A DNA stretch of 10,063 nucleotides from CAYXGE01 sp964464435 (GCA_964464435.1 CAYXGE010000066.1:1-10063), one strand, 5' to 3'. Shown: positions 1 through 7,699, counted from the stretch's first letter. Notes: generated by a model not told the origin, from the sequence alone. Numbers and translations: made by a program.

Positions 1-1025
1 CTACAGGGGCGATCCAGCTCCACGCCTATCATTAATCCAGCGTTGCGAATATTGACTACCGATTTATTATCTTTAAAGGCTTCAGAAAATAGCTGATTAA
101 TATAATTGCCAATTTTTTCTGCATTCTCACGCAGATTTTCCTCTGCAATAATATTTAATGTGGCAAAACCAGCTGCTGTTGCAAGTGGATTACCGCCAAA
201 GGTAGAACCATGTTTACCAGGGGTAAACGTTTCTGCCGCCACGCCTCGCGCAACGCAAGCACCAATCGGCACACCTGAGCCTAAGCCTTTTGCCAAGCTC
301 ATGACATCAGGCATAATGCCTGTGTGTTGGAATGCAAACCAAGTGCCGGTGCGACCTATGCCGCTTTGCACTTCATCTAACATCAACAACCAGCCATTGT
401 CATCACAGACTTTACGCAAACCTTGCATATACGCTTTCATGTCAGCAGGGATATGAATACCGCCCTCGCCTTGCACTGGCTCAACCAAAATGGCCACGAC
501 ATTATTTTTGCGTGAAGCAACTGCTTTGACTGCTTCAATATCATCAAACGGCACACGAATAAAACCGCTCACTAAAGGCTCAAAGCCTGCTTGCGTTTTG
601 CGATTGCCCGTGGCGGACAAGGTAGCCATCGTACGACCATGGAAACTACGCTCCATGACAATGATTTCTGGGTTTTCAATGCCTTTATTGTGGCCGTACA
701 AGCGTGCCAACTTGATGGAGGCCTCATTGGCCTCGCAACCAGAATTACAGAAAAACACTTTGTCCATGCCTGAAATTTCAGCAAGTTTTTCTGCCAAACG
801 CGCTTGCTCAGAGATTTGGTAAATATTTGAAACGTGTATGAGTTTAGCTATTTGCGCATTGAGTGCTGCCACGAACTTAGGATGTGTATGACCTAAACCG
901 TTAACCGCTACGCCAGATAATGCATCTAAATATGCATGACCCTCTTTATCGTATAGCCAAACGCCTTGACCTCTTTCAAAGGTTACCGCTTGTCTACCAT
1001 AGGTGTTCATTAAATGTTCTGACAT
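1..1025 (-). CDS. argD: Acetylornithine/succinyldiaminopimelate aminotransferase, C-terminus outside the window
   Basis: A cytoplasmic PLP enzyme of class III that transfers an amino group from glutamate to N-acetylglutamate semialdehyde in arginine synthesis; the family often also acts on the succinyl-DAP intermediate of lysine synthesis. The visible 341 residues start MSEHLMNTYGRQAV, a typical ArgD N-terminus, at an ATG (1023-1025) with only a weak AGAG Shine-Dalgarno. Seen in order: LDALSGVAVNGLGHTHP (about 34-49), the phosphate-binding FFCNSGCEANEASIKLAR (91-108), SFHGRT (127-132), VEPVQGEGG (181-189), LDEVQSGIGRTG with the PLP-ring Asp at 217, and the Schiff-base lysine K246 in SLAKGLGSGVPIGA, then KHGSTFGGNPLA (271-282). 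All catalytic elements are present. About 50-60 C-terminal residues should lie left of position 1, judged from the usual 390-400 aa. GabT or AstC are alternatives within the class, but the N-terminus and spacing favour ArgD. Confidence 0.93.
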   Translation of the reverse strand, partial: MSEHLMNTYGRQAVTFERGQGVWLYDKEGHAYLDALSGVAVNGLGHTHPKFVAALNAQIAKLIHVSNIYQISEQARLAEKLAEISGMDKVFFCNSGCEANEASIKLARLYGHNKGIENPEIIVMERSFHGRTMATLSATGNRKTQAGFEPLVSGFIRVPFDDIEAVKAVASRKNNVVAILVEPVQGEGGIHIPADMKAYMQGLRKVCDDNGWLLMLDEVQSGIGRTGTWFAFQHTGIMPDVMSLAKGLGSGVPIGACVARGVAAETFTPGKHGSTFGGNPLATAAGFATLNIIAEENLRENAEKIGNYINQLFSEAFKDNKSVVNIRNAGLMIGVELDRPC

Positions 1026-1453
1026 GGTGCTCTACTTATCAACTTTGATGCTTGAATATCTTGCTTGTAAAAAAAGAAACGGCGGCAATCGCCGCCTTTT
1101 GCAGCTTAACGGGTGACTATGTGCCTAACAATTGTCGATGCAAAATGCATGTACAAGAAGTTACTTTATTGAATGTAATTTTTCTCACTACTAAACTCAT
1201 CACTGTATCACCCATAAAAAATCGAGTAAAATTGCGTTTTGTAACGAAATTGTGGAATTTTTACCAAATTTCTAATGTTTACAATTAAATACTGAGATTA
1301 TCGCAAAAGGGCGTAATAATCAAGAAATTGCATAGTTTTCTCAATGATAATCCGATGAGATTAAAGTTTATTTACAAGTAAATCTTGAAAATTCCCCTAT
1401 TTCGGGCAAAATTTCACCCCACTACTAACGTTTCAAGCCTTATTGATTACTTT
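1026..1453. other. Divergent intergenic region between argD and the Rieske oxygenase gene
   Basis: About 430 AT-rich bases separate the two start codons. They must hold the promoters of both genes, but I see no convincing sigma-70 pair on the plus strand. On the minus strand TTGCGA (1301-1306) and TGTAAA (1278-1283) are spaced by 17 bases and are a weak candidate. A short inverted repeat ATGCA-AAA-TGCAT lies at 1138-1150. A minus-strand ORF of 32 codons (1117-1215) has no Shine-Dalgarno and a composition that does not look like a known peptide. The terminator-like hairpin is listed separately. No ArgR box was recognised. Confidence 0.6.
1069..1100 (-). terminator. Hairpin with U-tract inside the argD leader
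   Basis: GGCGGC (1081-1086), loop AATC, GCCGCC (1091-1096) form a perfect 6-bp GC stem. Read on the minus strand it is followed by GTTTC and seven T (1075-1069), which is a reasonable intrinsic terminator; on the plus strand only four T follow. It lies 44 bases upstream of the argD start, pointing into argD, while the flanking genes are divergent, so it terminates neither of them. It could end a short minus-strand RNA, act as an attenuator of argD, or be a chance hairpin. Confidence 0.5.
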
Positions 1454-2578
1454 ATGGTTCAAACTGCTTCAGTCACCTCAATTACCCCAGATCACTGGCG
1501 TTATGCCCCACAGTTACCTGTGTCATGGTATACCGACCCAGCGTTCTATCAACTTGAACAACAACATTTGTTTAGCAAGGCCCCGCAATATATTGGTCAT
1601 GAACTTATGGTGCCTCATGTGGGCGATTTTTATACCGTTGATTGGATGCAGCAAGCGAAGGCTTTGGTTAGAAATGCAGAAAGTGTCGATTTAATTAGCA
1701 ATATTTGCAGACACAGACAAGCTGTTATGCTCAATGGCAAAGGCAATACTCAACATATTGTTTGCCCTTTACACCGATGGACTTACAACACCGAAGGCAA
1801 ATTGTTAGGTGCACCACATTTTAATGAAAATCCATGCTTGCACTTAGAACATACTCCCTTGCAATCATGGCATGGACTATTATTTAAAAGCCAACGTAAT
1901 ATTGCCAAAGACCTTGCAGAGTTAGGTGTTACGCAAGATTTTGATTTTACGCATTACATGTTAGATCGCGTTGTAGTGGATGAATACCAATTCAACTGGA
2001 AAACTTTTATTGAAGTGTATCTGGAAGATTACCATGTAGAGCCATTTCATCCAGGCTTAAATAAATTTGTAAACTGTGATGATTTAACTTGGCAGTTCGG
2101 TGAACATTTCAGCGTTCAAACAGTGGGTTACAAACAGTCTTTGCTCAAAGCTGGCTCGCCAGTTTATCAACATTGGCAACAACAAGTGGCTAATTATGAG
2201 ACCAATAAGCAACCAAAATACGGTGCTATTTGGATGGTATATTACCCGTTTTTGATGATTGAATGGTATCCCAATGTTTTGGTAGTTTCACATATTATTC
2301 CGCGTGGCGTAGATGCATGCACGAATGTGGTTGAGTTTTACTATCCAGAAGACATTGCATTGTTTGAACGTGAATACGCACTTGCGCAACAAGCGGCTTA
2401 TGAAGAAACGGCTGTTGAGGATAAAGAGATATGCCAGCGCATGCACCAAGGCCGCCAAGCTTTATTTTCACAAGGCCTAGATGAACGAGGCCCATATCAA
2501 CACCCTATGGAAACGGGACTAGAGCACTTTCATCTATGGATGCGCAAACAAATGGTCGCGCATCTTTCTCAAACCTAA
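1454..2578 (+). CDS. Rieske [2Fe-2S] non-heme iron oxygenase, alpha subunit
   Basis: A cytoplasmic oxygenase that takes electrons from a separate reductase to a Rieske cluster and then to a mononuclear iron, where O2 hydroxylates the substrate. With the ATG at 1454 it has 374 residues. An in-frame TTG at 1385 would add 23 residues that look unlike the family, and neither start has a clear Shine-Dalgarno. The Rieske ligands are C85-x-H87 and C104-x2-H107, 16 residues apart. The catalytic motif EDYHVEPFH gives iron ligands H194 and H199, with D323 (VEDKEICQRM) as the likely third. The bridging position, three residues before the first His, is Glu191 instead of the usual Asp, as in carnitine monooxygenase CntA. 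No reductase or beta subunit is adjacent. The substrate is unknown; choline, betaine or carnitine-like amines are possible, and an aromatic is not excluded. Confidence 0.88.
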   Translation: MVQTASVTSITPDHWRYAPQLPVSWYTDPAFYQLEQQHLFSKAPQYIGHELMVPHVGDFYTVDWMQQAKALVRNAESVDLISNICRHRQAVMLNGKGNTQHIVCPLHRWTYNTEGKLLGAPHFNENPCLHLEHTPLQSWHGLLFKSQRNIAKDLAELGVTQDFDFTHYMLDRVVVDEYQFNWKTFIEVYLEDYHVEPFHPGLNKFVNCDDLTWQFGEHFSVQTVGYKQSLLKAGSPVYQHWQQQVANYETNKQPKYGAIWMVYYPFLMIEWYPNVLVVSHIIPRGVDACTNVVEFYYPEDIALFEREYALAQQAAYEETAVEDKEICQRMHQGRQALFSQGLDERGPYQHPMETGLEHFHLWMRKQMVAHLSQT

Positions 2579-2598
2579 TTGTTTGCTACTAAAACTTC

Positions 2599-3474
2599 GT
2601 GTTTTTTCAAACGCTCGCGAAACTAAAGCTAGGTAGCCTGTGGATGCTTATTGGCGGCTTTTGTTTTGCCGTCATGGGCGCATTGGTAAAAACTGCCTCA
2701 GTTAAATTTACCAGCCCAGAACTGGTGTTTTATCGTGGTTGGCTTGGTGTAGTCATAGTCTATTGGTTTGTGTATAAATATCAACGTAGTTTATCAACGC
2801 CGTATTGGGGCAAACAAGCTTCGCGTGCCATTATTGGCTTTATTGCAACGGTATTTTTCTTTTACGCATTAGCAAAACTCCCTTTAGCCACTGCGACTAC
2901 GCTGAATCAAACCTCGCCACTTTTTATGGCAATACTTTTACCTTTTGTGATTCATCAGCCCGCTAGAAAAATATTGATATTTGCGATTGTATTAGGATTT
3001 ATTGGCGTTACATTATTACTCAAACCAAGCTTGCATATAGAGCAACTTACGGCAGGTGGAATTGGCTTACTTTCTGGGCTATTAGCTGGAGTTGTGTACG
3101 TGCATGTCACTGTATTAGCGCGTGTAGGCGAACCAGATTGGCGCACCGTATTTTATTTTTCATTGGCATGCGCGATTGGTGGTTTCATATGGATGTTGTT
3201 TTATCCTGTGCATATGCCTAGCGTAACTGATATTCCTGTTTTACTTGGAATTGGCCTAGCCACGACGTTGGGACAACTTTCCATGACACGTGCTTATCGC
3301 ACAGGCAACCCACTAGTTGTAGGCAGTCTAGCCTATTCTACAGTGGTATTTTCAAGTATTTTTGGTTGGTTTTTTTGGAGCGAAAACTTGAGTTTATCTG
3401 AATGGTGCGCGATTGCTTTGATTTTTCTCAGTGGCGTGATTAGTATACGCGCTGCACCAAAAACTAGTATCTAA
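2599..3474 (+). CDS. EamA/DMT-family transporter (10 TM)
   Basis: An inner-membrane protein of 291 residues in the drug/metabolite transporter superfamily, with ten hydrophobic segments arranged as two EamA repeats (about 14-138 and 150-285). Family-like features are FYRGWLG in TM2 (44-50), the TLNQTSPLFMAILLPF segment of TM4, the TRAYRTGNPLVVGSLAY stretch joining TM8 and TM9, and an E-rich turn before the last helix. Such proteins export or import small metabolites; the substrate cannot be read from the sequence. The start is a GTG with no clear Shine-Dalgarno, chosen because it leaves 13 residues before TM1; the ATG at 2644 would cut into TM1. It begins 20 bases after the Rieske oxygenase stop with no terminator between, so the two are probably cotranscribed and the transporter may move the oxygenase substrate or product. 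It converges on the response regulator gene with only 18 bases between stops. Confidence 0.88.
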   Translation: MFFQTLAKLKLGSLWMLIGGFCFAVMGALVKTASVKFTSPELVFYRGWLGVVIVYWFVYKYQRSLSTPYWGKQASRAIIGFIATVFFFYALAKLPLATATTLNQTSPLFMAILLPFVIHQPARKILIFAIVLGFIGVTLLLKPSLHIEQLTAGGIGLLSGLLAGVVYVHVTVLARVGEPDWRTVFYFSLACAIGGFIWMLFYPVHMPSVTDIPVLLGIGLATTLGQLSMTRAYRTGNPLVVGSLAYSTVVFSSIFGWFFWSENLSLSEWCAIALIFLSGVISIRAAPKTSI

Positions 3475-3492
3475 AAACACAATAACGACGCA

Positions 3493-4134
3493 TTAAGGGT
3501 CAATTAAGCCAGAACGCATGGCAATTAACGCGATTTCAGCGGAGTTATTAGCATTTAATTTCTGCTTAATATTATAAAGATGTGTACCCACTGTGCGCGG
3601 TGACAAACAAAGCGTATCCGCAATTTCGTTAGTAGTTTTGCCTTTAGCTAAGGCAATAAATACCTCAAACTCTCGATCTGAAAGCACATCAACTGGATTT
3701 TGCTCACCATTGAGCTGTTGAATAGCCATTTGCTGTGCGACGCTAGCTTCAAGGTACTTTTTACCACTAGCAACTGTTCTAATAGCCTTAATCAGCTCCT
3801 CTGCAGCGCTACGCTTAGTTAAATAGCCCATCGCGCCTGCACTTAATACACGTTTAGGATGCACTGAATCTTCATGTGCTGACAATACTAATATTTTGGC
3901 ATGATTATCCTTTGCCATAATACGTTCGATGGCTTCTAAGCCCCCAATCCCAGGCATCGTAATATCCATCACCACTACTGTGGGGTGATGTTCCATATAC
4001 TGTTTAATCGCCATTTCGCCATTTTCAGCTTCTGCAACGACCTTAATATCAACGTCTGATTCTAACAACATTTTGAAGCCCATACGCACCACTGCGTGGT
4101 CATCTACAAGCATGACTTTAATGGAATCGCTCAT
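3493..4134 (-). CDS. Two-component response regulator, LuxR/NarL (GacA-like) type
   Basis: A cytoplasmic DNA-binding regulator of 213 residues. The receiver domain (about 5-122) has the acidic pair D11-D12, phospho-acceptor D57 in VVVMDITMPG, S85 and K107 (YLTKRSA). The GerE/LuxR helix-turn-helix (about 148-210) has LSDREFEVFIALAKGKTTNEIA and the recognition stretch LCLSPRTVGTHLYNIKQKL, similar in style to GacA/UvrY. The start MSDSIKVMLVDDH at 4134 fits the family; the frame stays open upstream, but only into the kinase gene. The ATG lies 4 bases after the stop of the kinase gene, with a weak purine-rich AAGAAAGA in front, so the two are translationally linked and the kinase is its cognate partner. 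Targets are unknown; the divergent FecR gene and the surface operon next to it are the nearest candidates. No terminator is visible after its stop. Confidence 0.93.
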   Translation of the reverse strand: MSDSIKVMLVDDHAVVRMGFKMLLESDVDIKVVAEAENGEMAIKQYMEHHPTVVVMDITMPGIGGLEAIERIMAKDNHAKILVLSAHEDSVHPKRVLSAGAMGYLTKRSAAEELIKAIRTVASGKKYLEASVAQQMAIQQLNGEQNPVDVLSDREFEVFIALAKGKTTNEIADTLCLSPRTVGTHLYNIKQKLNANNSAEIALIAMRSGLIDP

Positions 4135-4138
4135 TGAT

Positions 4139-5166
4139 TTAATCTTTCTTAATTGGAATCGTAATGCTAATGGTTGTCCCTTGTTCTGGCAGAGAGTCCA
4201 AGCTAAAGTTCCCTTCGAGTGATTGTACACGCTCCCGCATACCTAGCAAGCCAAAGTGTTGGCTTTGATCTACATGACACACATTCATGCCTATACCGTT
4301 ATCAGCAATAATTAGTTTCAATTCATTTGCTTGCTTATTTTCAAGCGTAATCGTAATTGAACTTGCTTGCGCATGTTTTAAGGCGTTATTGACGGATTCC
4401 TGAATTACGCGATAAATATTAATATTCAGTATTTCCCCTAAATCATCGACGTTACCTGATATTTGTAGCTCAAATTGCATGTGTGTAAACTGCTTTTGCC
4501 ATTGATTAACTGCGTCACGTAATGTTTCAGAAAGGCCTAGGTTATCTAGAGAACCAGGGCGCAATTGCCGAATAATATTATGCATACCATCATAGATATG
4601 GTTAGCCGCAGCGACAATTGTTTGTGCATTCGCTTCAATATCTGGCATTTTATTTTTAGTTTTATTTCCGATGCCCACGGCAAAGGTCTTAATAGCGGTC
4701 ACATATTGACCTAGCTCATCATGCAACTCACGTGCTAAGCTTCTCCGCTCATCTTCAATATGACGTTGAATTAATTGCGTTAACTGGCGATTTTCTTCTA
4801 ATTGACGCTCTGCTTCTAATGATTCTGCCATGCGATTTAAGCTGGTACCGATACGGTCAAATTCTGGTAATTTAAAATGCTGTAAACGGGCTGTTAAGTC
4901 GCCCTGCTCCATTCGATTAATCGCCCCTANNNNNNNNNNNNNNNNNNNNNNNNNNNNNNNNNNNNNNNNNNNNNNNNNNNNNNNNNNNNNNNNNNNNNNN
5001 NNNNNNNNNNNNNNNNNNNNNNNNNNNNNATCGTAACTCGGTTTGCCGCTTCAACACGCTCCCGAATGGACACGCGCGTATCGTCAACCAAGGCCCATCC
5101 AGCTGCGATAAGAAAAAGCAGCGAAAGCAAAGTGACCAATAAATTTAATCTAAAGCGTAAACTCAT
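4139..5166 (-). CDS. Membrane sensor histidine kinase (HAMP, HisKA_3, HATPase_c), interrupted by an assembly gap
   Basis: A sensor kinase that should phosphorylate the following regulator. The N-terminal part (5166-5030) begins MSLRFRLNLLVTLLSLLFLI, a transmembrane helix, then VDDTRVSIRERVEAANRV, resembling the start of the LapD/MoxY-type periplasmic domain. The gap removes the rest of the sensor domain and TM2. After the gap comes a HAMP domain (GAINRMEQGDLTARL ... FDRIGTSLNRMAESL), a coiled coil (AERQLEENRQLTQLIQ), the HisKA_3 box SLARELHDELGQ with the phospho-accepting His near 4723, the N box ESVNNALKHA, the G1 box IIADNGIGM and the final GLLGMRERVQSLEG-GTTISITIPI. The frames differ across the 100 N, so the gap length is arbitrary. 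An apparent internal start at 4912 falls inside HAMP and is not real. Treating both pieces as one gene is inference, but domain order and strand fit. The signal sensed is unknown. Confidence 0.87.
4930..5029. other. Assembly gap (100 N) in the sensor kinase
   Basis: Exactly 100 N, the usual placeholder for a gap of unknown size. It covers most of the kinase periplasmic sensor domain and the second membrane helix. The flanking frames do not join over 100 bases, so the true distance differs. Confidence 0.97.
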
Positions 5167-5275
5167 ATTAGTTATCGTACGTTTATGTTTAATGATTACT
5201 GAATTTAAAATCTTTTGACAGCGTAAAAATCATGAATTTTAGAGTAAATGCTCAAAATAAAGTTGTCGTGCAATC

Positions 5276-5306
5276 TTAACAAACAACTCCATTATTCACC
5301 TATAAT
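5276..5306 (+). promoter_or_regulatory. Candidate sigma-70 promoter of the FecR gene
   Basis: A perfect -10 box TATAAT at 5301-5306 lies about 50 bases before the FecR start. The best -35 is TTAACA (5276-5281), with a long 19-base spacer, so it may need an activator. A second possible promoter is TTGACA (5215-5220) with TTTAGA (5238-5243) at 17 bases. On the opposite strand TTGTTA followed after 16 bases by AATAAT overlaps this site and could drive the kinase operon, so the two divergent promoters may compete. Confidence 0.45.
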
Positions 5307-5346
5307 GAGTATTAACAAAAATTAATCATTTTATTTCTTAAATTTT

Positions 5347-5351
5347 GGGGA
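5347..5351 (+). promoter_or_regulatory. Ribosome binding site of the FecR gene
   Basis: GGGGA sits 4 bases before the ATG at 5356 and fixes this start; the preceding bases are AT-rich and unstructured. Confidence 0.7.
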
Positions 5352-5355
5352 AATC

Positions 5356-6090
5356 ATGAGCAAATTCAATGACGCTGACGACCCGCAACGTCGCGTACTG
5401 ATACAAGCATTGACCTTAGGTTTTATAACGGCTGGCATGCCAGTAGACTTGGCATTAGCCGAAAGCCTGTTTGGCAATAGCCCAAGCAAGCTACCCGATG
5501 GACAATCGATGTATCGTTTAAATGGTAGCGTCAAAGTGAATGGCAAAGAAGCTAATATTAACACCAAAGTTGGCCCAAAAGATGTGATTGAAACTGGGGC
5601 AAAAAGTGAAGCTGTTTTTGTCGTCGGTGGAAATGCCATGATACTTAGAGCCAACAGTCAATTAGCCATGGATGGCGCTGAAGATAGCGGTAATTTTGTG
5701 ATTACAGGCTTGCGCATGCTTTCAGGAAAGCTTCTTTCAGTGTCAAGAAGCCAATCACATCGTGTTCAGACACATACAGCTACTATTGGTATTCGTGGCA
5801 CTGGCTTTTATGTTGAAGCAGACCCAGAGCTCACCTATTTTTGTACTTGCTATGGAATCACGGATGTTCAAGCAACAGATGACCCAGCCAGCAAGGATAC
5901 CATTGAGGCAACGCACCATGACAAGCCGTTGTATATCTTAAATAAAGAAGCAGAAGGTAAGAACATTCGACGTGCAGGCTTTATTAATCATGAAGACCAA
6001 GAACTCATGCTGATTGAAACACTGGTCGGACGTAGCCCGCCGTTTGTATTCTCTGGCAGTGAATATAGCGCGCCACGAAGAGAATACTGA
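5356..6090 (+). CDS. FecR-domain exported protein with CxC and HH motifs
   Basis: A 244-residue protein. The N-terminus has an arginine pair followed by a hydrophobic stretch (QRRVLIQALTLGFITAG, 11-27) and an ALAES-like cleavage region, so export, perhaps by Tat, is likely; the motif is not a perfect SRRxFLK. A FecR-like domain spans about 53-140, with NGSVKVNGKEANINTKVGPKD, ETGAKSEAVFVVGGNAMILRANSQL and the closing LRMLSGKLLSV. Then follow TATIGIRGTGFYVE, a CTCYG pair (C163, C165) and HH (187-188), which could bind a metal or be redox active. There is no cytoplasmic anti-sigma segment and no ECF sigma gene nearby, so this is not a classical FecR; such stand-alone FecR proteins are usually periplasmic with unknown roles. 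It is divergent from the sensor kinase and ends in a strong terminator. It may be a regulon member or an accessory sensor of the kinase; this is inference. Confidence 0.85.
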   Translation: MSKFNDADDPQRRVLIQALTLGFITAGMPVDLALAESLFGNSPSKLPDGQSMYRLNGSVKVNGKEANINTKVGPKDVIETGAKSEAVFVVGGNAMILRANSQLAMDGAEDSGNFVITGLRMLSGKLLSVSRSQSHRVQTHTATIGIRGTGFYVEADPELTYFCTCYGITDVQATDDPASKDTIEATHHDKPLYILNKEAEGKNIRRAGFINHEDQELMLIETLVGRSPPFVFSGSEYSAPRREY

Positions 6091-6105
6091 AAGATTGTTT
6101 AACAT

Positions 6106-6134
6106 AAAAAGCGCCCTAAAAGGCGCTTTTTTTT
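6106..6134. terminator. Strong, probably bidirectional intrinsic terminator
   Basis: AAAAAGCGCC (6106-6115), loop CTAAAA, and GGCGCTTTTT (6122-6131) form a 10-bp stem with further T to 6134. On the plus strand it ends the FecR gene 16 bases after its stop. The A-run on the left gives a U-tract on the minus strand, so it can also end the converging lipoprotein operon, whose stop is at 6145. Confidence 0.9.
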
Positions 6135-6144
6135 ACTTTTATGT

Positions 6145-7699
6145 TTAGGGTTGTGCGCCAGACATAATCCATGATACGAACATATCATAGTCAGCGCGTC
6201 CTGCGGATCCTACTGGTAGACTATCGTTAAAGTTACCTAACGGTCCTCCTCCACCGTGATGTTTTCCTGATGGTTTGCGTAAAATAGGGCTTGCCACCAC
6301 ATCAGTAAAGTTGACCCTGCTTTTCACTTCTTCATAAACTGGCGTTATGTATGAAAGAGGAGGCCTACTTGGGTTAGTTAAATTATTGTCATGACAACCT
6401 GCAGTGCATGTAAGACTGCTTAAAATAGGCACAATATCTGTGGCAAAAGAAGGCGTAGCAGGTCTTGGTGTTCCAGTTACAGCCACAGTAATTGTCTTGC
6501 TATCTGTTAAACCATTTCCAGTGGCTGTTAATTGCACTTGATAGGTCGCTGCACCTGCTGGGAAACTGATGGTTGCGGTAGCGCCAGTGTTACTGCCGAC
6601 AAAAGTAGCGCCTCCTGGGTTCACGACGATATTCCAAGTAAAGTTGCTGGCAAATAAACTATTAATTGAGGTCAGTGTTAAATTACCTGGATTAATCACT
6701 CTATCTGGCCCTGGGTCAGCGATTGGTCTACCTGGCTTGAGTGTTGCAGTTGCCCCTTGAGCGGCAATTGAACTTACTGCGGCAAGTTGTTGCGCTGCGG
6801 TTGAACCATTAGCCCAGAAATTATTATAAACAATAGCAGCCAATGGCATATTACCTCGATCATACACATGTGCTTTGATTCGATCTGCATAATCACTAAA
6901 TTGCGTAAAATTGGTAAACGCAATATCACTTTGATTTTTAGTACCTCTTAAGATGTGGCATGTCATACAAAATGGCGCCACAACATTCTGATACAGGGTA
7001 GATTGGCCTTGTGCTGTCCAATTACCAGGGGTAAAGGTCTTAGCTAAATTATCATCGTAATTGGCATTAGGAAAGCCAACACCACCATATGCAGCTCGAA
7101 TCGCGGCTTGCGCTATGGCACCATCCCATTCATTCACACCTGTACCTGAATAAGTAGCGTCAATCCATTGATTAATGGTTTTCATATCAGCTTCTTGTGA
7201 TGCACGACTTCTCACACTACCAATACTTGCATCATTAAGCGTTGAAAAATCAAATTCATGTACCTTAAGTACTTGTAAGCGCGATNNNNNNNNNNNNNNN
7301 NNNNNNNNNNNNNNNNNNNNNNNNNNNNNNNNNNNNNNNNNNNNNNNNNNNNNNNNNNNNNNNNNNNNNNNNNNNNNNNNNNNNNTTTGCTCTAAATGTC
7401 GCTTTAGATACGCGCTCATTTGCCGCATCAATCGCAGCATAGTATGCAGTGGGATATGCTAGCGTATTGGTTAAATCTACCCCTGTTAAAGCACTTGAAG
7501 TCACATCTCGTTGTGAATTTGGAAACAGCAAAAAACGCGCACTCTCTAATACTTTGTTTAGTGGAAAAGCCAAACCGGAGGTATTACCAGCAGTGGTATT
7601 GACGCCAGTGGGAGAGTCACCACTACCGCCTCCACCGCCACAGGCAACCAATAGCAATGTTAATAACATCACAAAAAAGACATTTAAACGAAATTTCAT
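6145..7699 (-). CDS. Lipoprotein with PKD-like domain and two heme-type Cys motifs, interrupted by an assembly gap
   Basis: The N-terminus MKFRLNVFFVMLLTLLLVAC is a lipoprotein signal peptide with lipobox LVAC (lipidated C20) followed by a glycine run; the residue after C20 is G, not D, so sorting to the outer membrane is likely. After the gap comes a class I cytochrome-like part with CMTCH, where GNMPLA could give an axial Met, then a PKD/Ig-like domain (PIADPGPDRV to ITVAVTG, roughly 6720-6475), then FATDIVPILSSLTCTAGCH, a second heme-type motif with three residues between the cysteines, and a C-terminal part with KHHGGGG and a WIMSGAQP end typical of small c-type cytochrome domains of surface proteins. 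No function is established. The start lies 12 bases after the stop of the double-barrel protein, so they form an operon. The two halves are in different frames across the 100 N and are joined here by inference. Confidence 0.8.
7286..7385. other. Assembly gap (100 N) in the lipoprotein gene
   Basis: Exactly 100 N. The frame before it (7699-7386) and after it (7285-6145) do not join over 100 bases, so the missing length is unknown; no start codon downstream of it should be used. Confidence 0.97.

Noticed and set aside
1052..1288. Plus-strand ORF of 78 codons between argD and the Rieske gene
   Set aside because: It runs through the terminator-like hairpin, has no Shine-Dalgarno, and its translation shows no domain or signal peptide; it is likely chance in AT-rich DNA.
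1385..1453. TTG start adding 23 residues to the Rieske oxygenase
   Set aside because: There is no ribosome binding site, the start codon is rare, and the added residues do not resemble family N-termini. The ATG at 1454 is preferred but not proven.
4135..4230. Extended N-terminus of the response regulator starting at 4230
   Set aside because: The added residues overlap the kinase C-terminus in another frame, and the receiver domain starts normally at the ATG at 4134.
5356..6090. FecIR-type iron uptake regulation
   Set aside because: No ECF sigma factor, TonB receptor or cytoplasmic anti-sigma segment is present in the window.
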